From Ignelater luminosus (lineage: Eukaryota > Arthropoda > Insecta > Coleoptera > Elateridae), in the NCBI GenBank assembly GCA_011009095.1, contig VTPC01090596.1:60585-124584 (forward strand): a stretch of 64,000 nt of DNA. Direction: 5' to 3'. Below, one piece after another: positions 28,901 to 43,900 of this stretch; within the stretch, counting starts at the first letter, position 1, and each line of letters opens with the position of its first letter. The position numbers and the translations under genes are program-made. A model generated the notes under the pieces. It made no database searches and was not told the DNA's origin. It saw only the letters and a program-made list of their open reading frames with translations.

Positions 28901-31900
28901 TTGGGTATTAATACTACCAAAAGTACTACTCTTTCAACGTATATATAAAGATCATTCCGTTTTAATAACACTGAAAATGCCTTGGAAAATATAAAATTAT
29001 TATTGTAAAAACAGTAAGAGCTTTTGGATATCCAAATTAAAATATTTTTTAGTTATTACACATTATAACTAAAGTTTTTGTATTTACTTTAAATGAGAAT
29101 GTTTCTACTAAACATGACCTAATTCTATTATAATAATAATAATAATAACAACGAAAACTACAACAAACAATATTTTTACTGTTCTTTGCTTTTTTCCAGT
29201 GAAATATAAATCCTAGTTATGTAGGGTTTCCTGTAACATGTTAAAAATGCGTGAAATTGCTAAGGCTTTATTACCGGCTAGACGAGAAGTTATGGCGAGA
29301 AACCATTCTAGGGCATGTATAAATCTAAATTTAAAAAACAATAAAACCATCGTTCGATTTTTACATTTGAATTTAGGATACAATAGAAAATTGAATGAAA
29401 TTTGTAGAATATTAAACAAAAAATATTTACAGATTTTTAGGTTCTGTTTAGAAAATATTTTGGCTGCTCTAGAATAATAGGAAGGGAATAATAAAACAAT
29501 AGAAATAATGTTTTTGCGTACTAGAAATTTTATTTGCTTGCTCAAGCTTTTGCCTCTGGTTACGGTCCTAGTTTAAACGCAAAAGTTGCACACAAATTTT
29601 TATTTTGTGAACTGAACGAATTTTCTCATGATAACCAATTACAGTTTGAATTTACCAAACGCGGCAAATACTATACAAAATTGAGGAATTTCCATTGTGT
29701 TTGAAGTTCCCGGAAAAAGAGATCCAAGAGAGCTAACTGAAAATTCTGATGATAACAGGTACTGAAGTTTGAAGCTTTCGAAGGTTTGTAGATTTCTAGA
29801 AAAACTTGACTCTTGAGGGGTTTTTACTGGAGTGTATTTTCCTAAACGAGATTGATAAGAATTTGAAAGAACTTTAAATAAACGTAGAGGAGATGCGCAT
29901 GACTGCACTAAATGGTGATTAAAACCGGAAAAAATGTTTTTATATCATAATTTCTGGAATAAATGAATAAGAATGCCAAAGATAAAAAGTTATTCAATAT
30001 CGTGCCGATAAAACCTCTAGGTAGCTTTTTTGTTCTAAACAATTATAAAGCTTTTCATTACCAAAAGCTCTTAATGATATTGTTGGAAAGTTAACAAAAT
30101 TGTTATGAAAGGAGACCCATTTGTGATTGACTTAAGTAACATGCAAATTTTTTGTAGCAAGTGTAGCATGTGCTTCCAATCTGAAACTTGTTTGGGAATT
30201 ATTAGTTCTGAAGCATAAAACAACAGTACAGGATTATACGAGAACAGAAACTGTTATGAGCTTTTCAATAAAAGTAAACTAATTTGGGTGCTATGTAGTT
30301 ACTCTAAATAACGACAAAAATCTCTAATACGTTCTTTGAAGATTGTTAAGTATTGCAAAGGCAGTACCGATTTAATAGAGCCGTGCAAACATAGCAAAAA
30401 ACAATCCCAATCCAATTTAGGTAAGATCAGCAAGCTGGCCACTTATATAGTTCCGAAAACATGGTCGTGGAGATCTTTTATTATGTAATACCAAATTCCT
30501 TTGAGCAACATCACCGTACGATCTAAAATTGAAATTTCATACCGTATAGAAAAACTATAGGTTTGAGACAGGCTTTGTACCATGACCTTATTGCGCTTTC
30601 CTAAAGCACCACAACAGACAAAATCAATAAAAATTACGTCACATGGAAAAATCAGCTGAAACTTAATCTTTTCTGAAGACCAAGAATCCTTGTTTGGTTT
30701 TGTAGTATTAAAACTCGATAAAAATGATTGCCCTGTAGTCCTCCTTAGTTACCTTTCTTTTTTGCGATAACAATACTATCCTTCATTTTTAGACCGTTAA
30801 AATATGCTGTATATTCTTTTACTACCAAATTAGGAAGAAGAATTTTCTTGTTAATGTAGGTAGTAATCGCGTTTTTTACACATATCATCTTGTATAGTTA
30901 ATTGTTTGCTTTAAAAATTGTATTCTATCTCTACTCCGACTAAGATTAAAACAACAGAATTCAATTAAAAATTAAAATGTGTATTGTAATGTAGATTTAA
31001 ACAACCAATTTATACCTTTTAAAGTTAGGTAAGCACAAATTACCACTCTATAACTTCCTTTTAACTTTCTAGTTGTGTAAATCAATATGATATTCTAATA
31101 CAGTAACATATAATAAAGGACGACCTTGTAAAAGCTCTCCCAAATTCTCTGTTTATCTTCATTATAAATCTTATCGAAATTTTACTCTCAAACTTTGTGC
31201 TTAAATAAATATAACCTGTAATATTGTTAACACAAAGCAAACAGATTCACGATCCAAGAAGTTTTAATTTCACTAAAAATATTCAGTGAACTGTGGGAAC
31301 TTTAAATTAATTACTAACCTAACACTGTCTCATCCAATTTCTAATTTGAAACGCAATGCACTAGTTCTACTTGCATACAAAGTAAATTATAGTTTCTCAT
31401 CACCAAATACTAGAAATGAACGTGAACGGAATAGATTTATTTTTATAGTGGATTTTGAAATTGTTATTGTTTTTGAAACATTTTAATGGGACACACAAAC
31501 GCGATGTTTAATTTAATTACTATTTAATGATTGCAAAGTAAATTATGTAGCATCTCTGTTTTTCTGTTACTTTAATTGGATTTCTCTTTTCTTTTCAGTG
31601 ATTCCCCAATCATGTAGATATAAAGGCCTCAAATACGAGTGTGGATTGAGTATTAGCTGTGTATTAGGTGGCGGTCGTCCTTTGGATTTGTGTTCGGGAG
31701 GAATGATTTGGGCATGTTGTATAGACAGAGACACTCACTATCCTTCACATCCGCCGGATCAAGGACTTCTGAATAATGCTAGTAAGTAAATCAAATCTTA
31801 TATTAGAACCTAACATTGTGTGATGAAAACCTTGTAGGTTTTACTAATAAATAATAATTCTTTGATTATATTTTTATACGGTATGTTACAAAAGTATGGA

Positions 31901-34900
31901 TTACTTAATCTGTTCGTGCAAGAAGTTTGAAATACCTGCCTTAAATGCTGTTAAAAAAGATATTTAGCCTCTTTGGAATAGTTTTTAAACTAGAAAAAAA
32001 AAGTATATAAAAGTAAAAAGTTTTTTTTAAATGTTCTACACATCGTTACTGAGAAAATTTGTCAACGGCCATTTAATATTTACGTTTTCATTGAAAATAT
32101 GACTTTTATAAATTCTCCATGCGATAATACTTTTGTTTAGACCTACCTCACCTTAACGTTACTTCAGAATTACATGATCTAAGACAGAATAATTTATAAA
32201 CAAACAAAAAATTGAGACCTCCTTCCAATGGAATACTAACAAGAAAAGAGAAAAATAACAAAAACAAGCTTATTTGATGTTTACCCGAAAACTACAGAGA
32301 GAACAACATTCCAGTGATCACGCACAAAAACTTTCTGTAGATATGTGAGTTAAACAAGCACCTTGATCTCTAACAACTGTATCAATTTTATTTTATTAGT
32401 TAATTTAGGCTTTCATATGTTTTAAAGCAGCATTCCATTATTTCACAAGTTTCAAAATACCATTTCTACAACTCTTTGGGCTTTTCCTTAAGTCACTTTT
32501 ATACAGCCTCAATGACATTCTCATCCGACCTAAATTGCTGCCATTTCAGGACTCTTCGTGTTCCATGACACCAAATAACCCTTGCATACAGAATTCATGA
32601 TTTACAATGCACAGCAGAACTTGTTTAGTTTACACAGTAACTGGAAAGAATATGAGTTGTAATGAGTTACCAATAGCAATAACATCTTGTATCTTGAAAA
32701 CAGTTGAGTTTTGAATGCATTATCAGAACCTTTTTTTAAATCACACCAGGTAAGATTATTTAAAGACGTAGGTAATATTTTTGGAGGTTGCGTCCCCAGA
32801 TTAAAAATGTTAATTTAGTAGATGATTGTTTCATAGTGCATATGAATTTCCTTGTATAACTTCCAGAGTAGGTAGACGATAATTATATATTACACAGAAT
32901 GACTGATAGCTATGGCACTAAACTTCATCGGGTGCTTCTAAAGGGTATAAGGGCATTACAAGTGGAAAGTCGGTACAGGTAATATGCTCACTGATTTACT
33001 TGTAAAGAGTTAACCCTTTGAAGGAGAATGGCGTGAAATGTGAAATATACCACTAAAGACACGAGTCTCGTCAAGATTACCAAAAACCGATTATAAACTA
33101 TTCATTCCAAGATTTTTCTTGGAGAAGATTAAACATATCAAAATAGTTGGGTGGTAAATGGTTTCCCCATCTTAGCGTTTTCTGAAACATTGCGTTTCAT
33201 TTTCAATGAAGCACACTCTATTATGATGATCCCAAACGCAAAAAGGAAAAGCCGCGTAGTGAGACGCAATTTGAAGGGAATCAAATTGGAATTTTACTAT
33301 TTTCATTTCACAGTAAAAGTACAGATCGCTTATTAAAATTTGATTCGGGCATTCTGTAGAAATGTCAAGAAAAAATTTAAAAAACCGTTAAGTAAGATGA
33401 TTCTGAAAATTTGTCTTTATTGCCATCAATCTTTTTTGGGGTCTCAGTTATATTTGATGCTTCCAATAATGTTCGTAATATCCCAACTTACAGATCCTAA
33501 CTCTATTAATAAACAAAATATATAGCACAGGAACTTTCCTGGAAGACTGATTGAAATTCACTTTCATACCTATACTCAAAAAGAGTAACGCAAATAAAAG
33601 CTCTCAATTTAGATTAATTAGTCTGATGAGCCAAGTCCTGAAAGTCTTGCTAAAAATCATACACCCACGTATATACGGAGAATGAGAGAAAAACCTAAGT
33701 GACAACCACTTTGGATTCCGCAAGAGACTTGGCACGAGGGAATCACTATTTAGCTTCTAGGTACTATTGCAAAAGTGTTGGGACCAACGTAAAGACGCAT
33801 TTCTACGTTTTATCGACTACGAAATAGCGTTTGATCGAGTAAAACACGGCAGGGCTGCATACTCTCTCTGCTGCTATTTTATATTTGGAACAAATATTCC
33901 AAAAGGCCCTTGAAAACATGGAAGAAGGGATCAAAGTCAACGGAGAATATATAAATAGCTTAAGATACGCAGACGATACAGTCAGTATCGAGGACAGTGC
34001 TGTTGGCTTGCAACGACTCGTGAATGCGATAACTCGGGAAGGCAATACCTTAGGATTGAAAATAGATACAGATAAAACAAAAGTAATGGCTGTCACGTAT
34101 ACAAGTAGATAGAGTTTGTGCAAAGGTTCCAATACCTCGGGTGCTGGATAACAAATAGTCTTGACCATGAGGCTGAAATACGAACCCGAATAGAAAAAGC
34201 CAGAGCAGCTTTTCAAACGATGAAGAAACTCCTTACAAACTCTACTTCTTCATTAGATGTGCAATATCGATTTATAAAAACATACATTTACTCCATACTA
34301 CTATCTGAAGGTGAAACTTGGACCTTCTGGGTGAACGGCATCAGAGGAGATGTGGGTATTCCAAAGAATGCTAAAGATCTCTTGGACAGAACACGTAACC
34401 AACAACGAGGTATTAGGAATTATGGGAACTGACAGAGAACTCCTGAGCATAATAAAAAAGCGGAAAACTTGTGATTTTAAAAAAGATATGGATTCCTAAG
34501 ATTCATAATGGAGGGAAAGATTGAAGGGAAGAGAGGGCCGGGAAGAAGAAAATGCTCAAGGCTGAGAAAGTTAGAGAATGGACAGGCATGGACACTCAGT
34601 CAATAAAAAACAATTTGCCAAAATTATAGCCAACCTTCAGTAATAGAAAAGGTACCTCAAGAAGAAGAATATCCCAACAGAACAATGGAATATAGTTTGT
34701 AGTGCACTTAGCTCAACTGGTTCCAAAATATATTGCATTGGGAAAGTCTAACTAACAACACACCATTGCTTACAGCTTTAACGAGTACAAAACGGATACG
34801 AAGTAGATGAAGAAATTTGTAGTTTATTAGAAGATGACAGCATTTGTCGAATAGGCATAATTGATAAAACTAACAAACAAGATTTCATTACTAATTAAAA

Positions 34901-37900
34901 CTAAAGCAAGTCAAAACTTGTATGGCACTAGATCTAATACCGTGTTTATATTTAGGTAAACCAGGCTGCATACTGCATAATCCGATGTACCTTATTTATT
35001 AAAACCAGTTTTAGGATTATCATTTATTTTAATTGTTGGGGCGTCTAGGGGACACGGTTCTTATATTACGTAGTACCACAAGCCAGGTAAGTTATCCTGG
35101 CATTATGTGTTTTTGCTAATTTTCTTTGTATTGCCTCATTTTTAGTCAATGCCATTAAAGTTGTGTCATCCTCCAAGTCATTATTCAACATAACAACCAT
35201 TTTAAAGGCATAAATTGATTTATACTTTTGTAACAAACCGTATATTAAAAAAGAACAAGATAAAAATCATTTTAAAAAACATTAATAAATCACTGTTCAA
35301 ATATGAATCATGGTTAGCTCTGTGCTTGCTATCTACTTACAATAAAATGTAGATACATACATAAATAAATTACTAAAAAATGAATTCTTAATGACGTTCC
35401 TCAAATAATATGAATACTACCCCTATTACCTACTGTACCTATATTATTCTTCTGTAACGCATTATACCTAGATTAGCTATGCTTAATACTTATGTACCCT
35501 TGCTTGCTGAACTACAATGTATAATATTTGTAAATATTGTAGGGTTATGCAATGTTTCCAATTTAAGAGTTACTTAATATAAATCGATAATGTAAATTTA
35601 TTAATTGCAATAATCAAGTACATTGTAAGTAGGAGAAAAATACTTTGTTAGTTTTTGAGGAACGTGACTATTTTTACCATAGAGCTTGCAGGAGAAAAAT
35701 AGGAACGTCATTTTCAAATTAAAAAAATGTTTAACATGGATATTAGAAGTACAGAGAAACCGAATTGCTGTTGCAATGCTAGCTACAGCCTGATATCTCA
35801 AATGAGATATTAAATTCACGTAATAATAATCAAATTATGTACACTTGCAATCGCTGAAAGTGAAACACCAGTACCGGAAGAAAAGTACTTGTGAGCAGTG
35901 ATAGCAACTGTGCGTAGGAAGACAATTCTCTAAAACATTTATTAGCCTTTTAATTTAAAAATTCTTTTACTTTAAAGAAAACATTTTCTGTTTAAAGTTT
36001 TGTTATTTCAAATAACAAAACTGAAAAAGCTTGTTTATTTTTGTTTGTACAAATTTTATTAATAATATATAGTATGTTGTTCTAAAATAAATAATGTAAT
36101 TATTATTTATAACAAGGATTACCAACAAAATAATTACTAACAAACTAACCCTAAGCAGACACATTCCACTTGGTGGGTTATTATCCACCGGACCCACCGC
36201 CAGATCCGGATTCCAACAGTGTGGACAGGCCACCTTATGGACAAGGCTCTTTTTACCACGAAAATGAACGACCTCTCATCGATGATCATTACTCACCACC
36301 ACGAGATCATGACATTAATTACAGGGGTAACATTTTAACACATTACATATCTGTCACTGCTTTTGCTTTCTCTGTATAATACCTTTGCAATTTTTATTCT
36401 ACTTTACCTTTTATAATATGGAATTTGGGAGTTCAAATAAAGCTATAACTATCCTTATATCACAGTTTGCCTAAACGCACATACAGCAGTATTCTGTAAA
36501 ATAGTCAGTACCATGAACTCACTTGCTTAAGTTGATTAGGTTGCATTCCTGTGTAAATTGCCTTAAAATTAGATTTTAATTTGCAAGACTAAACCCAAAA
36601 ATTAGAAATTATGTTACCGCACTGCTAAATGTGAACAATCTATACATCAAGCACACCATCTTGTCTTATCATACTACAATATTCTTTGCTATCTTACTGA
36701 AATACACTTCAAAGCTTCTGCTAAGCAAATAAAAATTAGTGTCTATTTATTTTCTTGTTACATATGCTTGATCTTCAGTACAGCTAACTCGCAATAAGTT
36801 ATAATAGAATGATTAGGGAGATTCTTACCTATAACAAATTTGCTTTTGCTAAGTAAGCCAGAAATATGACGACAAACAGATTGGAATGTACATTTCTTGC
36901 TTTTTCCATTGACTGAATAGACAGTAAGAACTTTAAGGTTAATCTAGACGATTTGTAATCAACTAATAAGGTTATACTGGTGAGTTTCAAAAACTCTTGA
37001 CTTATTATGGTCTCAATATCACCTTGTTTTCTGTTGGACATTTCGATATCATCATGGTAAAACACTCATTATTTGAAAAATGTTTCTTGACATACCTTCA
37101 GCTCATACTTTAGGTTTCTTTGGTAAAGCAACAGAAATTGCAGCACTTTGGTATTAATCAAAGTCAATCGTATTTGAAGTTTCGGTAACAGTCATAACAC
37201 TCTGTTGAACAGATTAAAACAATTTAATATTTTTCTAGATCATTTGATACTAGAACTTACTTTGAAATTTTAAATTTTCTTGATATACAATAGAGAAAAA
37301 ACAAATACACGGTATATAACCTTAGGGTATGGAAAATAAGGAATAGCAAAAAAGAGTTTGGAGATGTATAGTTAAAGAACGAAGAAAAGTAGTGGGAACA
37401 GACACAAAATCCAAAATGTGATTTATACACAATCAGTAGATGTCAGCCACGACGACATGTTCAGGCACGGCATGGAAATTAATCTCGCAGACTTGACCAA
37501 GGAATCAATTATGTAATCGTTCACTCTTCATTAGCTTTAATTTGATAAAGACAAAAATTTAATTTTTTTTTTTATTGTTTTTCCCTAGCCCTTTCTCTCT
37601 TCACGATCTCTCATTTGAATATCTTATTGTTTCAAAAATTTTATTACAGTCTTGGCTTTACAACATGGAGCAGAGCCGTGCATAAAATTAACTTCTTTTT
37701 GTATGAAACCACAAGGCAAGCTGAGAGAGTAGTTGGGTTTCTGAAACGTGCTTATTATTGGACTTGATTTATTATTTGCTTTGTTGTACACAAATTTCCA
37801 TCGAATAATGAAGAAAGAAAAAAACGTCCTTAGGTTGATGGTTATTTTCATTTCAAGACTGGTTTCGACAGTATGTTGTCATCAGATGAAAAGCGTCAAC

Positions 37901-40900
37901 TGATGATGACATACTGTCAAAACCGGCATTGAAATAAAAATATCATAAACTTAAGGACGCGGTTTCCTTTCTCCAAATACTATGCCATGAACTAGCTAGG
38001 CTAGGCGTTAGGTACTGATAACAAATCAAACTATAACTTTAACTAAATGTTTTATCATCTGCATAATGCATTCTGAATCGGATTTTTTTCCAAGACACCG
38101 TCTAACAAATTGGTCTGTTGGATAAACTTTAAATAAACATTTATGCGAGGAACAGACATGTTATGTTACATTGGAGAAAGAATTTTAGAAATAGACTGAT
38201 TTACTTGAAACAATCATAAGAGATTCGTAGTACATTTTTACCTTGCTGCTATTGTTAGGCCAGTTCATCTGCTCTTATGCTCACTGCTACCGCTTCTTAT
38301 TAACGTCGTCGTTACTGAGCATTCTTTCAATCGGTTTCTCAATGTTAGTAATTCCGCGGCAAATGTATTTTCCCTTCAGTGTTGGCGAACATGACATATC
38401 AGCTCCGATTCTTTGCTTGATCACTACTACGATTTTGAGATACTAAATGTTCAAAGTTTTGTAGAAGACTCTTTACCATGTGGTAACAAGTTCTGCTTTT
38501 TACTAATTTCTGATAAATGTCAGCAAAGGAAAAACAGTAAGTGGTTACATAAAATATATAACGCAACGCTAATACAACATTCTCAAGTTTAAAAAATTTG
38601 CATTGTGGATGATCTCTGTACGACACGCTACAAATAGATAAACAATGAGAGTCATAATGGTCAAAGGGCTGAACCTACCTTGAGCCACGTTTTGTTTTTA
38701 CTTATGTGTAACAGAATTAGTGCTTTTTGTTACCCGTTTCTAACAACTTTTTGCAAAGAAGACCGCAAATGTTGCCATTTTGAGCCACTAGATATCTATT
38801 TATGCTCTTCGGGACAGTAATCTTTTCCACATTTTTGAACGGTACGATAAAATTAAAATACCAATAGATCTTCTTTATAATTTAAAAGCCGTTTTAATAA
38901 TGATTCATGACAATTCTGCATTTTGGTGTTAACTACAAATGCCTTAAATATCAAAGCTGATCAAAATTTATAAATGAAAATGTATCATTGCCTGCGTCAA
39001 GAAGCAAGCAGCTATTAACAGCGCTGAGTGAAAGGTTCCTGAACGACTGACAACGAGTGTAAAGTTTAGTAAACGTAGTGGCAGCACTTTTAAAACGCTT
39101 TCTTCACTGACAGCGTCATTACAACTTCTCAGCTACATTATTAAATATTATTGTGGGGATATTTTTAACGTTTTGAACATTTGATCAACTACAGTCTGTC
39201 TTTGTTTTACTACACTAACTTTCTATTTTTTTCTAAAATACCTACAAGAGCAAACTTGTTTTCAGTTTCAAGACTACAGTAAAACTTTAAAGATAAAAGG
39301 GTGACTTGACGACAGTTATTTTTACAAGTATTATAACATGATAGCTAATGCTAAAGGGAGGAAAGCTTGCTATTAATATCGAACCAGAAACTGTTGGAAA
39401 AAAGATAAATTAGCTGCTTTGTGTGCTTAAGAGATTTAATTAAATTAATGATTATTCATCTAGAAACCTGACAGGCGTAAATCAATCGGATTACAAAGAA
39501 CATACTGCGACAGGTAACATGCAAGCCATTAGGTCTACGCAAATTAATTAATTAAACTCCCTTTGCTTAATCTGTTCTGAACTAACAGAGATAATTCAGG
39601 ATCAGGATGCTGTTGTTTTGAAAATTACTTTGATTTTAACAACACCTACCTTACAGGCATTCCGGCTGCTCCCTTAGGCATCTTGATCATGTTCCTAAAA
39701 CAAAAAGGAAAAAATAAGCAGCCATATTTATTCGATACATTGCATGAATCCTCAAAAAATTTGAGTTATATTTTTACAAGAATTCTTGTGTTTCTGTCCA
39801 TTTCAAGTTAAGTGCTACCAGTTTTCTAAACATTACGGATACAAAGATAAAACGTTGTTGTATTCAACGAGTGTAATTCGTTTAATGGTACGAAGGTTTA
39901 TATAAATAAAATACTTGCTCTAAAAGTTTCTGAGGGAAAGTAAAAGAAATCTGCCATTTTCTCGAAAATAATGCCAATGTATTCATTTTATTTCGTAAAT
40001 AAAATTGTTCAGTTAAACAAATTAATGTTTATTTTCCAAAAATTGAGAATTTTTGTTATTAGTTAACTAATTTTAATGAACTGATGGATTACTAATTTAA
40101 TTAATTTAATTAGAATATTCACGTGTTCATCATATTCGACGCTACGCTTACGTTCAGAGGTTCAGAGTCTCTTTCTTCTCACAAATTAATTTAGTGTAAG
40201 GCAGTTTTGGCCTAACTCCTAACAATTTTAGTTCGTTTCCAAAGCTGAAAAATCTCACAGCAAGAGGATTTTTCCTAGTGACATTGCTGTAATAAAGAAA
40301 AGTTACTAAATTATCTATTAACTTGGGTTTGCTGATAGTTATTTTTTAAATATGACTGATTTTGAGTAACTGCAGATATATTAGTTCTGACGTATTTTTC
40401 TTTGAGAGTCTTTATTAGCTATTTGGAACTGAGTTTTTTCACACTTCGTCGCTTCCTGAGAACATAGTCTTAAATTATGATGTTTTGCTCAAATCTTCAA
40501 ACTATTGCAAAAATATCTGTGCTATACCCTAACCACTGAGATACACATTTCCATCTTTAACACTTTGTAACATAAGCCGAAAAATTTCTGTAACGCGTTG
40601 TTTATAACTGTAATGATTACCACAAGAGTATTTACTCAATGGCGCCATTTTCTTCAAGATTACATTCTATTACTATCTTCTGGATTACTCGAGAATAGCA
40701 GTCTTTAAAAAGAATTATCAGTTCAATTTAAAAATGTATCTCGAGAATGTTAGACTAAATCAGTTTTCAAAAACAGTAAAACAAACCATTATTCAGCTGA
40801 AAAAAACAAAACTGCAAAAATCAAGTCCAGTCAATAATTGTCACTAGATCAACTATCGACTTTTAGTCCAAGCCGATCGATCCACATGGTAAAAGTGTTC

Positions 40901-43900
40901 GATGTCTTAAAATTCCATTTTAAACTTATAACAGCCACATTTTCTTATTTATTTCCTCATTTGCATCTTTTTAGATTTAACCAAACAACAACGGATATTC
41001 TAGATTTGTAAGGTTTCGGTTACCAAAGTATCACGTAATAGTGTTATCATTGTTGTACTCAGAATATTTAATTTCTGGAATCTGAGCAACGGCAAAAATA
41101 CTGAAATGAAATCTTTTGCAAGAAGCACAGACACTGATAGAAGGCATGTCATAGTACATCGGAAAACTACTTTTCAACTTTTTGTTTGTGGAATGCATTG
41201 TTTTTGAATAAAATCCCAAACCTTCCAATCTATGGTGTAATCGTGATCTCTTGTCTTTCAATATTTGGCAATTTTCATTTTCAAAACCTTATACTATGCT
41301 AGTGGAAAAATAAATAGGCATCTATTAAACTCGAGAAGAAAATCTTTTTCGAGCAAAAACGTTTTGAAAATCTGTGTATATGTGCGATCATTAGAATAAA
41401 AAATCTATTTTACAATTCTACGAAAAATGTATTTTCGTTACGTATTAATCCTTGTTGAATCGAAATATGGTTTCAGTTGAGCGCACAGTTTGATAAAGTA
41501 CTTGAAAAATTTTTCAAATTTTGATAATGATAACTTGTTAGATGTAATCTTCTCAATAACGTAAATTATTATATTTGCTAATTACAAACACTTAAAAAAA
41601 TGTCAAGATAATTATATGAACCTTCGCGTTCTTCTTCATGCCTCTTGTTTCAGTAAATAACATCTGATTTCTTTTTAGGTTGTTATTGTTATTATTATTA
41701 TTTTATTATTATATTCTATTGCTAGCGTTAAACTGAAATCAACAACATTCTAAAGCTGCAAGTTGCGTTACTTAGAGAGAATTGTTTTCTGAAGATTGCA
41801 AAACAGAAACCGGAAAGTTCTTCTAATCGGAAATCATATAAGTAAAAATGTTTTGGTGAATGTAATAATACTACCGGTCGTTATACTCGCACATAGTGTT
41901 CTAATTTTTGTTGAAGGCGAATTGTAATAAAATATAAAAGAAGTTACTTTCTTAAATGTGAATACTCATACATGTAAGACAAAACTGGCGTAACTGATTG
42001 AAGAAGATATTATTAGGATTGTTATGGGAAAGTTTCCTAATTAATAAATGTCTATTTTTCTATTTATAATAACCTGATGATGATAATAACACTGTGAAAG
42101 TATCCACATATGATTGTTGATTAGAACTTTTGTTTTTTTAGATAATTCTAAAAGAAAGCTTTAAATGTACGTTTGAAGAGTTTCTTCGTCTGTTGATGAT
42201 AATCTAAATAATTGCGATTGTATAATCGGTTTATATCCTTCTTTGATTGAAATAAACTCATTATATTAACTATCTATTTAGCTGGTCAGCCGCTGACACA
42301 TAAGGAAAAAAAACATTAAAATTCGATTCTCTTTGATTTTGAACAAGGGCATCATTATAAAGTTTATCTCAAGTGTACTTCCTGAATTCCGCAAGCAGAA
42401 TGAATGGCCATTTGTATCATACGAGGGCGGTTCAATAAGTACCCGTGTTAGAAATGAAGACACAATTTTTTCAAAAATTTTTTTTTATTTTTCAACATAG
42501 TCTCCTTTTAGAAATATACACTTCTCCCAACGTTCCTGCCATTTTTTTAACCCCTCCAAAAAATAGGATTTGTCGAACTCTCCAAAATACGCCTCTATCT
42601 CGGCGATGACTTCCTCGTTTGAGCTAAATTTTTTTCCCGCGAGCCATTTCTTCATGTTAGAAAACAAGAAAAAGTCGCAGGGAGCCAGATCGGGTGAATA
42701 CGAGGGGTGCGGCAGCAATTCATAACACAATTCATGCAGTTTGGCGGCGACAACTCCGGATGAATGTGCTGGTGCGTTATCGTGGTGAAACAGCACCTTC
42801 TTTTTCGCCAAATGCGGCCGTCTCCTTCAATTTTTTGTCGAAGCTGTCTAATAACTCACTGTAGTATTGTCCAGTGATCGTTCTTCCTTTTTCTAAAAAA
42901 TCCGTGAGGATGACGCCGTTCGCATCCCAAAAAATCGTCGCCATGACCTTTCCGGCCGATGGAACCATCTTCGCCTTCTTTGGAGCAGATTCACCGGGAG
43001 AAATCCATTGTTTTGATTGTTGCTTAGTTTCTGGTGTGTAATGATGAATCCAGGTTTCATCAACGGTGACAACTCGACGCAAAAACTCCTTCGGATTTTG
43101 TTTAAATTGCTTCAAACACTGCTTCGAAGTTAACAGCCGCATCCGCTTGTTGTCCACCGTTAGCAATCGCAGCACCCATCGCGCCGACAATTTTTTCATC
43201 GCCAACTTATCATGTAAAATATTAATTGCCGTTCCGGTCGACACACCTACGGCCTCTGCTACTTCATGCACTTTCGTTCGTCGATCAGCGAGAATCATGT
43301 CGTGGACTTTTTGAATGATTTCTTCGGTAACCATGTCTGCCGGGCGTCCTGGTCGCTCCTCATCAAAAACGGATGTTCGCCCACGTTTAAATTCGTTGAA
43401 CCAATATCTAACTGTGGTCATAGATGGCGAAGTGTCTCCATAAACAGCATCCAACTTTGCTTTTATCTCCTCGCATTTTTTCCCATCCAAAAACAGAAAG
43501 CGAATTACCGAACGATACTGCTCTTTTTCCATCTTAGCTAAAATCACGAAACACGTCTTACTCAAATGGCTGTCAAATCCAAACTAACCTATCAATCAGT
43601 CTGCAATTTGTTATACCGTCGTTTGATAGATGGCAGCACACGATGATAACACCAACTTCTCTCAGGAACGCCTTCTGTCGTCAAACACGGGTACTTACTG
43701 AACCGCCCTCGTATATTAGTACTAACCACAGTTATCAAAAACTTGATCATTTTTAAGTGTTTAATGACTGGTATGAACTATATTATAGAAATTAAGGCAA
43801 AAACAGTTAGTGGAAGTACTTTGTTAACATTAACTCTAGTGGTCGACATTTCGCAAAAATAAATTGGCATTATCAAGGCTTTAGAATTACTTAGGATTAA

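Larger units (their letters stand above)
31877..35242 (-). mobile_element. TIR-bounded composite: mariner-type relic carrying a LINE
   Basis: 31877-31897 and 35222-35242 are inverted copies with one mismatch, the outer ends reading TACGGT and ACCGTA and sharing TGTTACAAAAGTA, and both are flanked by TA. A match this long in inverted orientation 3.3 kb apart is unlikely by chance. The interior holds a possible minus-strand transposase C-terminus and an RTE-like LINE. The element is therefore best read as an old DNA transposon enlarged by insertion. Confidence 0.55.
36327..42421. other. Intron 3, first part, only a short foldback
   Basis: Besides the hairpin at 37825-37960, no coding, transposon or RNA signal was seen. 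Confidence 0.5.

Noticed and set aside
33803-34216. 137-codon minus-strand ORF
   Set aside because: It is the antisense shadow of the LINE reverse transcriptase at 33885-34432.
34771-34900. Frame reading [17 protein letters not shown], faintly like a SAM-type helix bundle
   Set aside because: Too short and soon interrupted by stops; the resemblance is not specific.
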